A stretch of 64,000 nt of DNA from Acheta domesticus (lineage: Eukaryota; Arthropoda; Insecta; Orthoptera; Gryllidae). The DNA lies in contig JAHLJT010000631.1 in NCBI GenBank assembly GCA_031308135.1, positions 219,051,151 through 219,115,150 on the forward strand. Reading direction: 5' to 3'. Both the position numbers and the translations under genes were made by a program. The notes beneath the pieces were generated by a model. The model had not been told where the DNA came from. It did no database searches and saw nothing but the letters and a program-made list of their open reading frames with translations. Below, one piece after another: positions 1 to 11,114 of the stretch (position 1 is the stretch's first letter; every line of letters begins with the position of its first letter).

Positions 1-599
1 TTAAGTATACTCCTCCGGCAGTCAAAATTATGCTAATTTCTTACTTGTATGTACGAGTCATCAGGGTTTTCAAGAGATAAACAATTTTATTAACTCATCT
101 ATTTACGACACAGGAGAATGATTAAAATATATAACAGTTCTGCATTCAAAATATCTTCTCTTCTTTAATTTCAATGCCACAAAAATATCTGCATTTTTCA
201 TGATTTACTAGTTTTATAGTTATTCAGGAGGTTGTGGTCTCCTGAATATTCCAGAAGGGATCCCCGTAGACCTAAGAATTAATAAAGAATTTCATTTCTT
301 TAAATACGTTCCATTCTTGATTTTTCCGTCTTTAACGTAACAGTTGCAGAAAGTATTATACGTTTGAGGAAGAATCTCTCTAAACCAATGGTCTAAATAA
401 TTTAAAATAAAATATATTTATTTAATTGTTTCATTAAAGTTATAATTTAATCCTCATTGTAGAAGATTTGTTCACTTTCTAGCACACATGTTTGTACAAG
501 TTCATATGAAATCCAGACTCAAAAATGTAGTAGCCCTTCTCGTTGTTTTAGGTTGCACACCAGTGTTTATTGTAACATTTTCGAAACCTTTCATTTAGA
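1..599. other. AT-rich stretch, nothing recognised
   Basis: The sequence is AT-rich with frequent stops in all frames. I see no repeat boundary, no exon-like open frame and no RNA gene. Confidence 0.6.
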
Positions 600-985
600 A
601 TTGTCCACACATTTTGGCAGCCCTGGCCCCGTGCGGGACAAGTTCTATCGACGCGTCGGCCTCTCCCAAGCTTTCGTCTTTGCTCGCTGCTGAGCTGGGC
701 TGGCCGCCATGGCGCCACCGCAGGAAGTGCACGAGGTTATCGCGAGCGCCGCGTCGCGTCGTCTTCGCTCCGTCGCTCACTCGCCGTTTTCGCCTCTCGG
801 TCGCCTTACTACCCCCCGCCCCAACCCCCCTCCCCCCGCCCCCGTCGCGGAGAAGAAAGGGCACTCGTCACCGGGTCAGCGTCCGCCGGGCGCGCTTATC
901 GCCTCGCCACGACTGACCCACTTCCCTCGCTCGCCGCCTGCGTCACCTTCCGTCAGCGCCCGCTTTTTTCTTCTGGAGGTGGCGC
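600..985. other. GC- and CpG-rich island, possible regulatory DNA
   Basis: Base composition changes abruptly from AT-rich flanks to a CpG-dense block with C-runs near 810-840. Overlapping frames stay open on both strands (for example 614-916 plus and 595-864 minus). That is expected of stop-poor GC-rich DNA, and their proline-, arginine- and serine-rich translations resemble no family I know. The block could be a promoter or first exon, but no TATA box, initiator or splice pattern fixes a transcript. Confidence 0.4.
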
Positions 986-1054
986 GGCCCGAAAACTGGG
1001 GACCGACAGTTGAAACTTACGATAACCGACTGGAACGTGTAAATTTAGCGTTTT

Positions 1055-1511
1055 TAGGGAGTTTTTGCCACCTCGAACGTTAACACTTTGACTGCCATGT
1101 TCATCACATGTGATGCACAGTAGGGTTTTGTGACTGGCCGCGTGCATCATATACGATCACGTCCAGAGCTGTGGATTTTTGCTGAATCATATACAATCAC
1201 AGCTCCATTGAAATCAAGTGGGTGACTGATTCTTCTGGCCAAGTGTAAAAGATTTTTGTCTTTGGCTATTGATTGGCACCCCTGAGTCGCCGGAAATATT
1301 AATTTTTTGAGCACCTATGCCCAGTGCCTGGACACATAATTGGAGAGAGGTCTTGGCCAGAATCAAAAGTTCACGAAATATCCCCTGGCAAAGTGTTAAG
1401 CACTATCGATCTTCTGCTCATGCGCAGATGCACGAAAATGATGCGAAACTTGAACTACGCATGAGCAGAAGATCGATAGTGCATACCGTTCGAGGTGGCA
1501 AAACCTCCCTA
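1055..1511. mobile_element. Foldback (palindromic) MITE, interrupted by a nested element
   Basis: If the nested element at 1084-1395 and one TTAA copy are removed, the remainder is a near-perfect palindrome of about 141 bp. The left arm begins TAGGGAGTTTTTGCCACC (from 1055) and the right arm ends with its complement (to 1511). The match continues across the insertion point into the block starting GCACTATCGATC at 1400, whose complement ends at about 1482. The unpaired loop between the arms is about 25 bp. There is no coding capacity. The outer target duplication is not clear, so the superfamily is unknown. Confidence 0.75.
1084..1395. mobile_element. piggyBac-like MITE flanked by TTAA
   Basis: The 312-bp insert is bracketed by TTAA at 1080-1083 and 1396-1399, the target duplication typical of the piggyBac superfamily. 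Its left end reads CACTTTGACTGCC and its right end GGCAAAGTG, giving a short imperfect terminal inverted repeat that resembles piggyBac ends. It has no transposase frame, so it is non-autonomous. It sits inside the arm of the foldback element at 1055-1511, and removing it restores that palindrome, which supports both boundaries. Confidence 0.75.
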
Positions 1512-2149
1512 CTGGTAACATTTCCCCTCAAATTCGAATACAACTAATGACATTATAGTCTAAATTAGTTTTTTACTTCGATGATTTTATGAATTTATTT
1601 CAAAACAAAATACAGTAAAAAAACTGCACGACTTATGGGGGAGAGAGAAAATCTGTATATGTTTTCTAGAGCTCCTAGTTCCTTACACTCGTTCCTTTAC
1701 TGTAGACTCCTTAGCTCGTACTCTCATAATGACAGTTTTGCCACGATTAGAACAATGATTGGGTTCCGTCAAGGAAACAAAGAAATAAGGATGTAAGATA
1801 ATAATCGGATAACAAGAATCGTTGCTTCACGAACACCGATTCTTTCCGTCCCTGGGAGTCCACATTAACGAGAATTTATTGAATTATGAATTGAAGTAGT
1901 AACCATTAATGGATTAAGTTGAATTGTGAATTAATGTAGCATTAAAAATTTTTTGGCAAGAAACTGTAACACAAAATATTCTCTCCGAAGTAATAAAACA
2001 CATTTGCACCGGCAACTGGGCTACAGATTTTGATTAATATCGCTTAAAAGTATCCCAGCGAGACACTGCGTCGGAGAATTTGCAGCTGGTTGCGATTCCC
2101 GTGTCTCCTGCAACGAATACGACTAATCGGGGAAAATCTATATGACAGT
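1512..2149. other. AT-rich stretch, nothing recognised
   Basis: There are scattered short poly-A/T runs and no long open frame. I see no element boundary or gene signal. Confidence 0.5.
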
Positions 2150-2363
2150 CCAGGCTTAGGTGGCTGAAGGCATCAATTGTCACTGCAGTGCCTCTGGCCG
2201 AGAGGTCCTACGGTTCGAGTCCCGACCGTGTTAGCAGGATTTCCACACCAACACAACGGAATGCAATCGGGTTGTACCTTTGTGGAGAGGTGGGCAGAAG
2301 GCTTAGTAAAAGGACATCATAGGATGCAATTGGGATTCGTCCAGTCGGAAGAACCGCGCGCGG
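2150..2363 (+). repeat. tRNA-derived SINE-like unit (5' part)
   Basis: A pol III-type A box lies around 2158-2173 (core GGTGGCTGAAGGC). A B box GGTTCGAGTCC lies at about 2212-2222, with spacing close to that of a tRNA gene. The head does not fold into a clean tRNA, so a SINE is more likely than a functional tRNA gene. The bases around the B box (CAGTGCCTCTGG and GAGGTCCTA) resemble the head of the minus-strand SINE near 23.96-24.02 kb. The unit is interrupted downstream by two hAT-like MITEs and probably resumes after 2978. Confidence 0.55.
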
Positions 2364-2371
2364 CCTGTACC

Positions 2372-2547
2372 CAGAGGCGTATCTAGGCATTCAGGCGCCA
2401 ATGGCGAGTATGGCATTTTCGCCCCTGACAGAATACTTCAAATGAGAGTTGTTGTTATTTGTTCAAACGGGTAAACTCTAAATAACGCCCCTAGTGAGTG
2501 GCGGCCATGGCATGTGCCATGTCTACCATACCGTAGATACGCCTCTG
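2372..2547. mobile_element. hAT-like MITE
   Basis: The 176-bp element starts CAGAGGCGTATCTAGG and ends with the near complement CGTAGATACGCCTCTG. This terminal inverted repeat matches the CAGNGGCGTA pattern of many hAT elements. It is flanked by 8-bp direct repeats (CCTGTACC at 2364-2371, CCTGTGTC at 2548-2555; 6 of 8 identical), the duplication length expected for hAT. There is no coding sequence, so it is a non-autonomous derivative. Confidence 0.75.
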
Positions 2548-2568
2548 CCTGTGTCCTATCGTTTAGGC

Positions 2569-2970
2569 CTGGGTTGTCCAACTGACGACCCGCGATAGCT
2601 CATTAGTCAAAAATAAAAGTCCTTTTCATCCATGTCGGGCGAGAACAGTGTGCACCTAGCTCACGCTCCCTGTCGGAGTCAACACCCCCTTTGATGTAAA
2701 AATAGGTGAAGTTTATATTTAAGGATTTTTCTAGTTAATTCAGAAATTCAAGATCCTCCCAATGTGTTTCACTACGTTGTGCATGGTGCGTCCTGGTATC
2801 ATGCATGGTGACATTCCCCCCTCCCCCGTTTCAGAGCAGTCGGGCAAAGTGACAAAATCAGCGATAGGAGGAAATCAGGTGTGGATCGCCCGTTTAATGA
2901 AAATATGGTCTGCAATTTCATTAAAGGTTTTAGTTGTGGTCCTTGAGACCTTGCAAGTTTGACACCCCTG
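2569..2970. mobile_element. hAT-like MITE with perfect 8-bp target duplication
   Basis: The 402-bp element is bounded by the identical 8-mers GTTTAGGC at 2561-2568 and 2971-2978. Its ends are CTGGGTTGTCCAAC and, as complement of the right end, CAGGGGTGTCAAAC. The latter is a familiar hAT terminal repeat. The short open frame inside (2762-2962) shows no transposase motif, so the element is non-autonomous. It lies 21 bp from the hAT-like MITE at 2372-2547, and both appear inserted in the same SINE-like unit. Confidence 0.8.
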
Positions 2971-2978
2971 GTTTAGGC

Positions 2979-4077
2979 TGCTGCTTCCGGCAGCCACGCG
3001 TCATCAGACGAGCGAACAGCTGCTGGTCAGTAGAATCCTCATTCATGCTGTGCCTACTGGACTTCGGCCCGGCTATTTAACTGGTCTCCAAAATTCAGAC
3101 ACCGACGGGAATGCAGCCTGGATCTTCCTGGTCTGTAAAGTTTCACTTTTTTTGTTTTCTTAGCTCCTTAGTCATTCTTTCTGTGAATCTTTCTTCTGAG
3201 TAGAATCTTTCTTTAGATTTAAATTTTCTCGACAGATGACAGGAAAACGTATACTATCCTTTTCGTAGCTCACCATTGGCTTGCCTGTCCTTGCCGTATA
3301 TTAATTGAATTGAATATTCTGTGAGTAGTGAGTCACGTGATCTCAATATACAGCATTAGTAGTATTTACGGGTATAGCTTCATATTATTGCTTCCTACAT
3401 CATATTTATGGATGTCATTTCTTATATGTTACCTAATAATAATAACAATAAAAAGCAGTAATATTCATTTTGCTTGAATTTTATTAATTGTAAAATACGG
3501 TGGCTTTTTTATTCCATTCCATTATCCTACTGTTCCTTCCGCTGGAATGAAGCGCATCTCGAAACGCATAGTAGTGAATCATGCAATATTTCAACTCGCA
3601 ATAACACATTCTTTGAACTGTACAACATTACAGATCTTTTACGAATATTGTTTTGTTGTTTTTGTATTTATGTCTGAAGTAAACTTTCAAATGATATAGT
3701 TTACGCGGTGATATTTTTTAAACTAAACCACAACACTTTTTCCATATTTAACTCAACTGAAAATCCCATGTAAATAAATAAATACAGAATAATTAATTAG
3801 GTCAAAATGCACAGCAGAAGGTAGTGCTATCTATTTCACGAGTAGGAAGAGAAAGGAGAGTATTCCTAGATGAACAAATGTGTTTGACACACGATTCACA
3901 AGAAAAGGTAGGAATTCTAATTATGTCTAAAAGGAATGAACGTATGTGATGTGCACCTACGTTCAAAATCTAACTACTTTTCAAAATTATTCAAGTCGGT
4001 TGAGTCGCCTAAGAGGGGTTAGCCATCAAATATCTCTTGCGTTTTGTGGGTCGAGATAAATATCTCACAGGCACTAC
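2979..4077. other. Possible SINE tail, then AT-rich DNA
   Basis: The first ~140 bp (to about 3120) is GC-richer and probably continues the unit interrupted by the two MITEs. The rest is AT-rich with no recognisable feature. Open frames are short and lack family motifs. Confidence 0.4.
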
Positions 4078-4143
4078 TATATTTGATGAGTAAACTCGAT
4101 ATTTGATGAGTACTATACTATACTCGATATTTGATGAGTAAAC
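4078..4143. repeat. Short tandem repeat around ATTTGATGAGTA
   Basis: Three near-identical copies of ATATTTGATGAGTA occur within 66 bp, two of them preceded by ACTCG. The spacing is uneven, so this is a small, probably recent local duplication. Confidence 0.7.
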
Positions 4144-4369
4144 GTGCTTTTATTGCAGAATATTATATTTACTATTATTATATAATATCCTATTTTAGAA
4201 TATAATGATATTGTTCTAAAGTTGATCCTAGCTCTCGTTGACCCTCTCTAAAACATTGCCCTGTAACGCAATTAATTTTCTCTGCAAATTCTGCGATTTA
4301 ATGTGCAAGTGAATACATTGCCTCATGTATCTCAAGGCTCAACAATTTAAAGATGCATTCTATGAATTT

Positions 4370-4700
4370 GTCTCTCGTCTGAATCAGAGCCGGTTTCCTT
4401 TAGCAGTCAAAACACGCGGGGGCGTCTGGTTTGTAGCTCTGCTGCTTTATTGCTGCGGCAGCAACCCGGATAGAGAGTGTCTCGTGGTAGTCTGCAATGG
4501 GGTCTGTTGTTGCTCTGGTGCTTTACATGGCGCCATTTGAATAACAAAGCGAACGAGGGCTGAGAGTGGAGCGGGGAAGGGCGGGGAGAAGCCTGCGGCA
4601 CCCACTCGGTAGGCCAACATGGCTCCTAGTAAAAGGCCATAGAGCTCCTCTAATGACGTCACGCCGGCAGTGTCAACAGTGAGTCAACGTACGTGGCAGA
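4370..4700. promoter_or_regulatory. GC-rich patch with CRE and GC-box motifs, candidate promoter
   Basis: Within an AT-rich neighbourhood this patch holds a GC box (GGGCGGGGAG, about 4580-4588), a perfect CRE/ATF palindrome TGACGTCA (4654-4661) and ATGGCGCCAT at about 4528. This clustering is promoter-like, but no open frame downstream is convincing and no initiator is evident. It could also be part of an unrecognised repeat. Motif presence is seen directly; promoter function is inference. Confidence 0.3.
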
Positions 4701-4739
4701 CATTCATTGATCGCCTACCGGCAATTTATGTACCAATTA

Positions 4740-6497
4740 TATGCATCTGCAAACACCACGTGGTAAGAGCATTGGTTTAAAATTAATGCCCTTGTTTAGG
4801 TTCATTTTAAATCGATTTCAATATGATTGTTTGGTTCTCATTTACATTTTATTTAAACGTATAAATTGTGACATTGATGTTATAGGTGATGGTGTTTTAA
4901 TTACCACAAAAGAATGTAAGCATGATTCAAGTTAAAATGTCGTATTTAAGCTTATCTTGTTAAAAATTATAAGTATGTACGTATAATTTACTCGTGCATG
5001 TCATTAGAAAAATCACTGTGCATCACACTGATATTCAAGGTGCGCCTTAACTGTATAAAAAATAGATATGAAATTAGATCACCTTTCGAGAATATTTGAT
5101 TTAGTTTTAGATAACCATTAATTTAAAAGTAAGTTATTACTAACAATTTAAAATACTCACTTTCATAAATTAATCAAATATTCAATATATGCGGATATAT
5201 AGACTATATTTCTTAATTTAAATTGATGGAATTTGATTTATTATTAAATAACAGTAAAAAACTATATGTGACGTATGGGGGGAGAAGTAGAATTTTTCAC
5301 ACGTTTTCTTGAGCTCAGTAATAACTTCCCGGCCTTTTAACCCTAAATAATTGAGAGCTGAATGACTATCCAAGATACCAGCAAAGTAAGGTTATTAAAA
5401 GGAATCAGATTTCTATGGTTTTACATATTCTTATCCGTTTATTCAGGACGTAGCTAAGTGAAGTTCTTGACTTTGGTTAGAATTGGACGCAATTTGATGT
5501 TAGTGCATATTTGTTTAATTAATATCCATATTAGATTAATATGTTAGTGCATATTTGGTCGATTTTTCGGATTTGTACATATTTGTGTAATTATAAGAGC
5601 ATAGTTTGTGTATTTCGTTAAAATAGAGACTTATCTACAAAACGCTTCAAGTTTTCATCGAATTTATTAATGTGTGAGCGTTCATTGGTTAGAAACAGCC
5701 AGTCACAGTTCACGTTTTGTCCTTTTCTATAGATGATAAAATATTTGTGCAAATATGGATAATTCTTTACATCATATTTCTTTAAACCAGGCAGAAAAAA
5801 TGAATCATGACATACAATGTACTTCACTAAGGTACATAATTTACATACATACTATTTAATACATAATTTTCTTCAATTATTTCTCCCATATATATTGTCG
5901 TATTATGTTTGAACAAAAATAGATATTTTCATTCCGTATACTTTTATTGTATCTTATCAAGCAAGGTTTTTTAGAGGAATTAAAATATTGTTCATTTTAA
6001 CAGCATATTAAAGTGTATATTTCAGAATTTTTAGGTCATAAATGCATATTTTAAAAGCATATTTCAATTTTTTAGGGCATTAAGATTCTCTCCGTAGTTA
6101 TTAATATTCAAAATAGTCATTTTCACTCTCCAGTTATAGAAAATTGTTTGCATTGGTAAACTAAGTACAGAATTAAGTTCTTAGTATTTATCAGAAAATA
6201 ATAAGCCATAAAACATTAAAAAATATTATTTAAATTCATGAGAATTCATGTCAGATTTTCAAATACATGGTTTAATAAAAAGTGTAACTGATACTAAACT
6301 AATTTAATCACATTGCAAACAAATCACCGAGTACTTAATAAATCAACTATACTTGTGTCTCAGAATAAATGTTTCAAACTTCTGGGGCCTTTAAAGGACG
6401 AAGAGGATCATTATAACGAATAAAAATGCCATCGTAAATTTTGGAATGAATAAATAAAATAGAACATGTAAATATAATGTAAAATAAAGTTAGTTTT
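4740..6497. other. AT-rich stretch, nothing recognised
   Basis: The DNA is strongly AT-rich, with a small direct repeat ATGTTAGTGCATATTTG near 5498 and 5540. There is no gene-like frame, TIR pair or RNA gene. Confidence 0.55.
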
Positions 6498-6734
6498 ATG
6501 AATGGGTGAAAATCAGAACGGTATAAGTGACATTTTATAAATTCCGAGAAAAAAGTGAGTATTTTAGGCTGTATTTCAGGGGCAATGTTATTTCTCGATT
6601 TTAATGAACAATTGAAATGCAGTGGTTAATGATGAAGCAAAGCACCACGAATTTACAGTGATATTGAATTGAATAAACAGTTTCTCAGAATTTATAAAAT
6701 GTCACTTATACCGTTCTGATTTTCATCCGTTCAT
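6498..6734. mobile_element. Inverted-repeat element, candidate MITE
   Basis: Arms of about 52 bp (6498-6549 and 6683-6734) are inverted copies of each other with only a few mismatches. The core shared sequence includes AAAATCAGAACGGTATAAG. They flank about 133 bp of unique AT-rich sequence with no coding capacity. No clear target duplication is seen outside the arms, so transposition is inferred from structure alone. The transcript would form a strong hairpin. Confidence 0.6.
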
Positions 6735-8514
6735 GTATAAAAAAATTTCACTTGTAACATTTCTTCCTGATTGATACGAACTTCTTTATGCGCCGATGTT
6801 CTGCAGGTGCACGAAATCTTTTTTAAGTGCGGCAGAACATGACCTGCAAAACACTAGTGCAAAGGAAAATGTCAGTGCTTATGTCTAACTTGGCTATTTG
6901 GAATTTCTTTCCACATCTTCATTGAAAAAATGTGATAATCTCCGATCCCTTCACATGTCTTAGAAGTTTGTAACATACGAGACACTGTATAAACTAATAT
7001 CTGCATTTATCTCCAGTGCCAAACCGAAAACTTACGCATTCGCCCTAAGCGTCCATTTGCACACACAACTGTACAAACCCTTGTATCATCTAACGAACTA
7101 CCATTTACAAAAGTAAATAGCTGGCAAGAAAGAACAGAAGGGAAGGAAAATAAAGGTGATGAACGGTACCTACACAAAGGGGAAGACAACGGTTTACTAT
7201 TTCCTACAATGCTCTCTGAGTCTGTCTTACTTTACTCAAATATTTACGTTGAGCAACTGGCACGAACGTTTCCTTCATCATACTCCACATCTTTGTAATT
7301 TAATTTGAATATTATTTCTTACTAAACAAATTGTCACACAACCTATTTTAAAATTCGGGAAACCTTCTAGTACCTACATACGTCCGTGACATCTCTTCAA
7401 AATATCAATATTATTGATATCCAGCTTGTTCTAAATGATAGCCTAAGATAATCTACAGGTTCATAACGTATGCTCTAAACCACCCAATTTCAATTAGTTT
7501 GTCCGTTTTTGCGATTTTTTCATGTGGATTCGTAGTCCAGTCCACCGCTTAACGTAAACATATATCTTTCAGTTTTTGCATAGATAGTTTTGTGCATCCT
7601 GCGAAATATTTAAAAACATAAGAAATATGACTATAAGAAAATAGTGACAATGATGTAAATACAATTGAAGGACTTGGGGCAGTAACAAGATGAGTCACAC
7701 TAGCTACAATGAAGCCTTCGGTATTCGTGAATGTTAATGTCACGATTTTGGTGAAAATCTGACTTATGTTATCACAGACGTCTTCTTCTTTTTTGAATAG
7801 GTTTGAGAAATAACAAAATAAGGAACACTTTAAGACCGGAATATTATTTTCGTGGAGGCCTTACTTTGGCTGGTATAAATTGTTATCGCATCACGCACTT
7901 CAATTGTTATGAAAATTTTGTGTACTAATTTGTTTTTAAAAAATAATGAATGATGTGTTTGCGTTACGGAATGTTTTATGTGACATAAATTGTAGGATTG
8001 GTGTTCAGTTGTACATAAAGATATTTCCTTAACGTCTTTTGAATTTACATAAAGATATGTCTTTAGAAAAATACAATGCAAAAAAGTATTTTTTTATTTA
8101 TTTTGTAACGAGTGCCGTTTCTTCATTCACTTATGTTCTACCATTCAGAATATTTGTAACACTTCATTTGTTATTTCCTATCCAAATTCATTTCATTAAA
8201 TGAAGTGGATGAATTGAATGAATTAAGTGAACTTTTTCTTTTAATTACAATTATGAAGAAAAAAATGGTATCCTTTCATTTACCGTGAACGAAAATTCGT
8301 GTAAAGTTTACGCAAGCGTTACATCACAAAAGAGCGATTTGGCGCAACTTGAAGCCCGAAATTTCCATTTGAGTCCCTGGGATTGGAAAGAAAATATCTT
8401 CTTTCGAATTCTCAATATCACGGCACAGTTGGCTTTTCTTCCTTATCTTCAATGTTGCGCGTTAAATGGACGTCCTCTTGCAACTGCCGTGAAGTTCTAA
8501 TTAAGACCAAGTAA
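6735..8514. other. AT-rich stretch, nothing recognised
   Basis: Only short frames are present (up to 83 codons) without motifs, and no repeat boundary is visible. Confidence 0.5.
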
Positions 8515-9310
8515 CATGCAGCCGTTTTGAAACAAAGGGCTCCCCCCTCCTTTTTCGCAGCGAAAGAAAGGATAAGTGTTTCCGCAACACTAGCCACCGA
8601 GCGCAGCGGGTGCTCTCACAGAGCCCGGCGGCGGGCGAGGGGCGGCAGGGTGGGGAATGGTGAGGGTTGGTGACGGGGAGGTGGGTGGCATTGGTGATAG
8701 TGGGGGGGGAAGGTAACAAGGAAGGCAGTCACAACCACGGAAGACGTGGACAGTCGGGAATGCTGGGCGATGACGTAGGTGGGGGGAAGGTAGCCATGTA
8801 GGAGGTAGGGGATGGTGGTGGGTGTAGATCAGAGGAGAAAATCTCATAGCTGTGGGAAAATCTCACGAGACGGGTGGGAACGAGAGAGAGAGAGAGAGAG
8901 AGATGGAGGCAGCGAAACATGGAGGTTAACGTTGAGTGGGAGAGGGCTTGAGTGCCGCTGGTGAGGTGGGGACGGTGCGGTGTGGAAAACGGGCAGTGGT
9001 AGGGGGAGCAACGTCGCAGGACGGGAGCGGTGGTGGAGAGAGGATAAGGGCGGACTGGAGAGGGGGGGGTGCGGCCGATTTTTAGAACTTAACGACCTTC
9101 CATTGTGCGCGAGAGCTCTCTTCGCCACAAGCAAGAGTTATCGGGTGGAGCTGCAGATTTCCCGCGGAGCCGCGACGCGGCGCGGCGCGGGCCCTGGCTA
9201 AAAGCCCCCGCGCCTATTCATTTCCGTCACCGCCGCGGCCGGAAGGCGACTGCAGGCCCTCGAGCGTACGCGTTGGGCGGCACTGGCGATGCACAAGTGC
9301 AGTAGTGTTT
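8515..9310. other. GC-rich island with GA microsatellite
   Basis: A G-rich (plus strand) block runs to a CpG-dense segment at about 9100-9300. An uninterrupted GA repeat lies at 8882-8903. Several frames are open on the minus strand because the C-rich complement lacks stops; the products are low-complexity proline/serine/leucine strings. The CpG-dense part could be a promoter, but no linked coding exon is seen. Confidence 0.4.
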
Positions 9311-11112
9311 CCTGAGAACGTGAAAAATGGTTAAATACGTACTTCGAAGACGAGTAATGAAATTTCAAGCGTGTACTTGAACTTCGTGAAGGTAGCAACA
9401 AGTATTACAGCTCAGATAATTGTGAATCATGTTCCCACCGTTTCAGTACCCTGTTTTCGTGCTAAAATTAAAATAGAAATTTATTCAACTCAATTTTCAT
9501 GATATGTGAGATACTGGTGTATAATTATTATATTGCATTTTCCATAGAAAGTACGCATGTCGGTTTCCTTCCTTTTTTCTCCAGAAAATTTCCGAATTCA
9601 TGGTTGTAGCCTCTTTATCTTACAGCTTAAAATATTTATTTTCAATTTATCCCTTTTTCGTTATCAAATGTGACAGGGACTTGCACAGCAAATTAGGGGA
9701 ACAGCTATGGAACTATGAAGTAACGTGTGGGGAGACAGGTAAACTGATTTCTGTTTATTAATCCCAATGTATTAAAACCTTTAAAACTTTTTATTACACT
9801 TCTGTAGGTTTAGCTTTTTCCGTAGCATTTGATGTGAAATGGGCGGAATCATGAAATATATGCAAGATTATATTTCCTGTTTGATATTCTGGAAAATCTA
9901 ATGTCAACGCTTAGCAATACTATATTTTTAAATTCTTTTTTGAAGGCCTAACGTGGGCATCACTTAGTTCAGAAGGTAAGCGATCAAAATTGTAAAATGA
10001 TTTGGAAATTTTATTTGCTTTTTTACATTACAAATCATTCGAAATTCATTAACATGTCTTATCGATAATAGACATTATAATTCCATAAGTTCTTATGACA
10101 TTTGAATTATGATTTAATTTTTTAGTTCAATTTTTTATTCGTTTTACGAATAAATTTATTGCTAAAGGATTTGAATATGCATACAATGGCTCCTCTCAAT
10201 CTATTAATTTTTTTCGTCGGGAAGGTGACTCATGTTCGGACAGAAAACGGGCAAATTTGGGAATGGCAATTTCCGATCAATATCGTATTGCTTACCTTCT
10301 GCGCAATTATTCCAAACTGATGAAGCAATGAGCCACGCTTACAGGTGCACGACGGTTTGCGGGTAGCGTTTACTGCCCTATTTAGAGTTTCCACAACGCC
10401 TGCATGGAGAAATTGCCAGTTCGACGCAACGGTTAGTAGTTCACGCAAGCTGATCGAAAATAATGGTGCGGTTCATTGCTGTGTAGTGGGATTCTATTAC
10501 TCGTGATTCGGTTTTTTCAGCATTAGTAGTTAAATTCATACAGTGTAATAATTTGAATGTAGTTGTATGATTTGGTACTTTATTTAGGAATTAAAATGTC
10601 TACAAATGGATGCACAAATATTTACGGAATCATGCACCGCACCACTCTCCATTTATTGTCATAGTAAATTTGTTTGGTGAGATTCCTCCACCTCATTCTC
10701 CTTTTTCAGTTTATAATTATTATCACCACAGAGTTGTTATTTATTTAATTATTTATTTATTTATTTTATTAACATTACTATATTCACGTAATTCAGGTTT
10801 ACAAATAACATTTTAATAGAATTAGTTTGGAGACTCTTCGACACAGAAACAAATATAGAGGCAAGTTCTTCGAGTTCAAATAATTATTACAGTATTCAAT
10901 AATTACACGCCCCTACATTACCACGCCTGTTTATTGACTTAAATAATCATTGTTTATCTCTATCACTAATAGTAATACATTTCTTAATTTAAATTCACGT
11001 TGTGAAGTAAATTAAACTACTCGCGCTACAGTAAATACGAAATTATACTTCATTAGTAAATAATGAGCTACAAATTAGTTGATGTAATATAAATACTGAA
11101 AACTCCATTGCA
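9311..11112. other. AT-rich stretch, nothing recognised
   Basis: A slightly GC-richer patch at 10,230-10,450 has no recognised content. Low-complexity TTTA repeats lie around 10,737-10,775. No gene-like frame is present. Confidence 0.5.
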
Positions 11113-11114
11113 TA

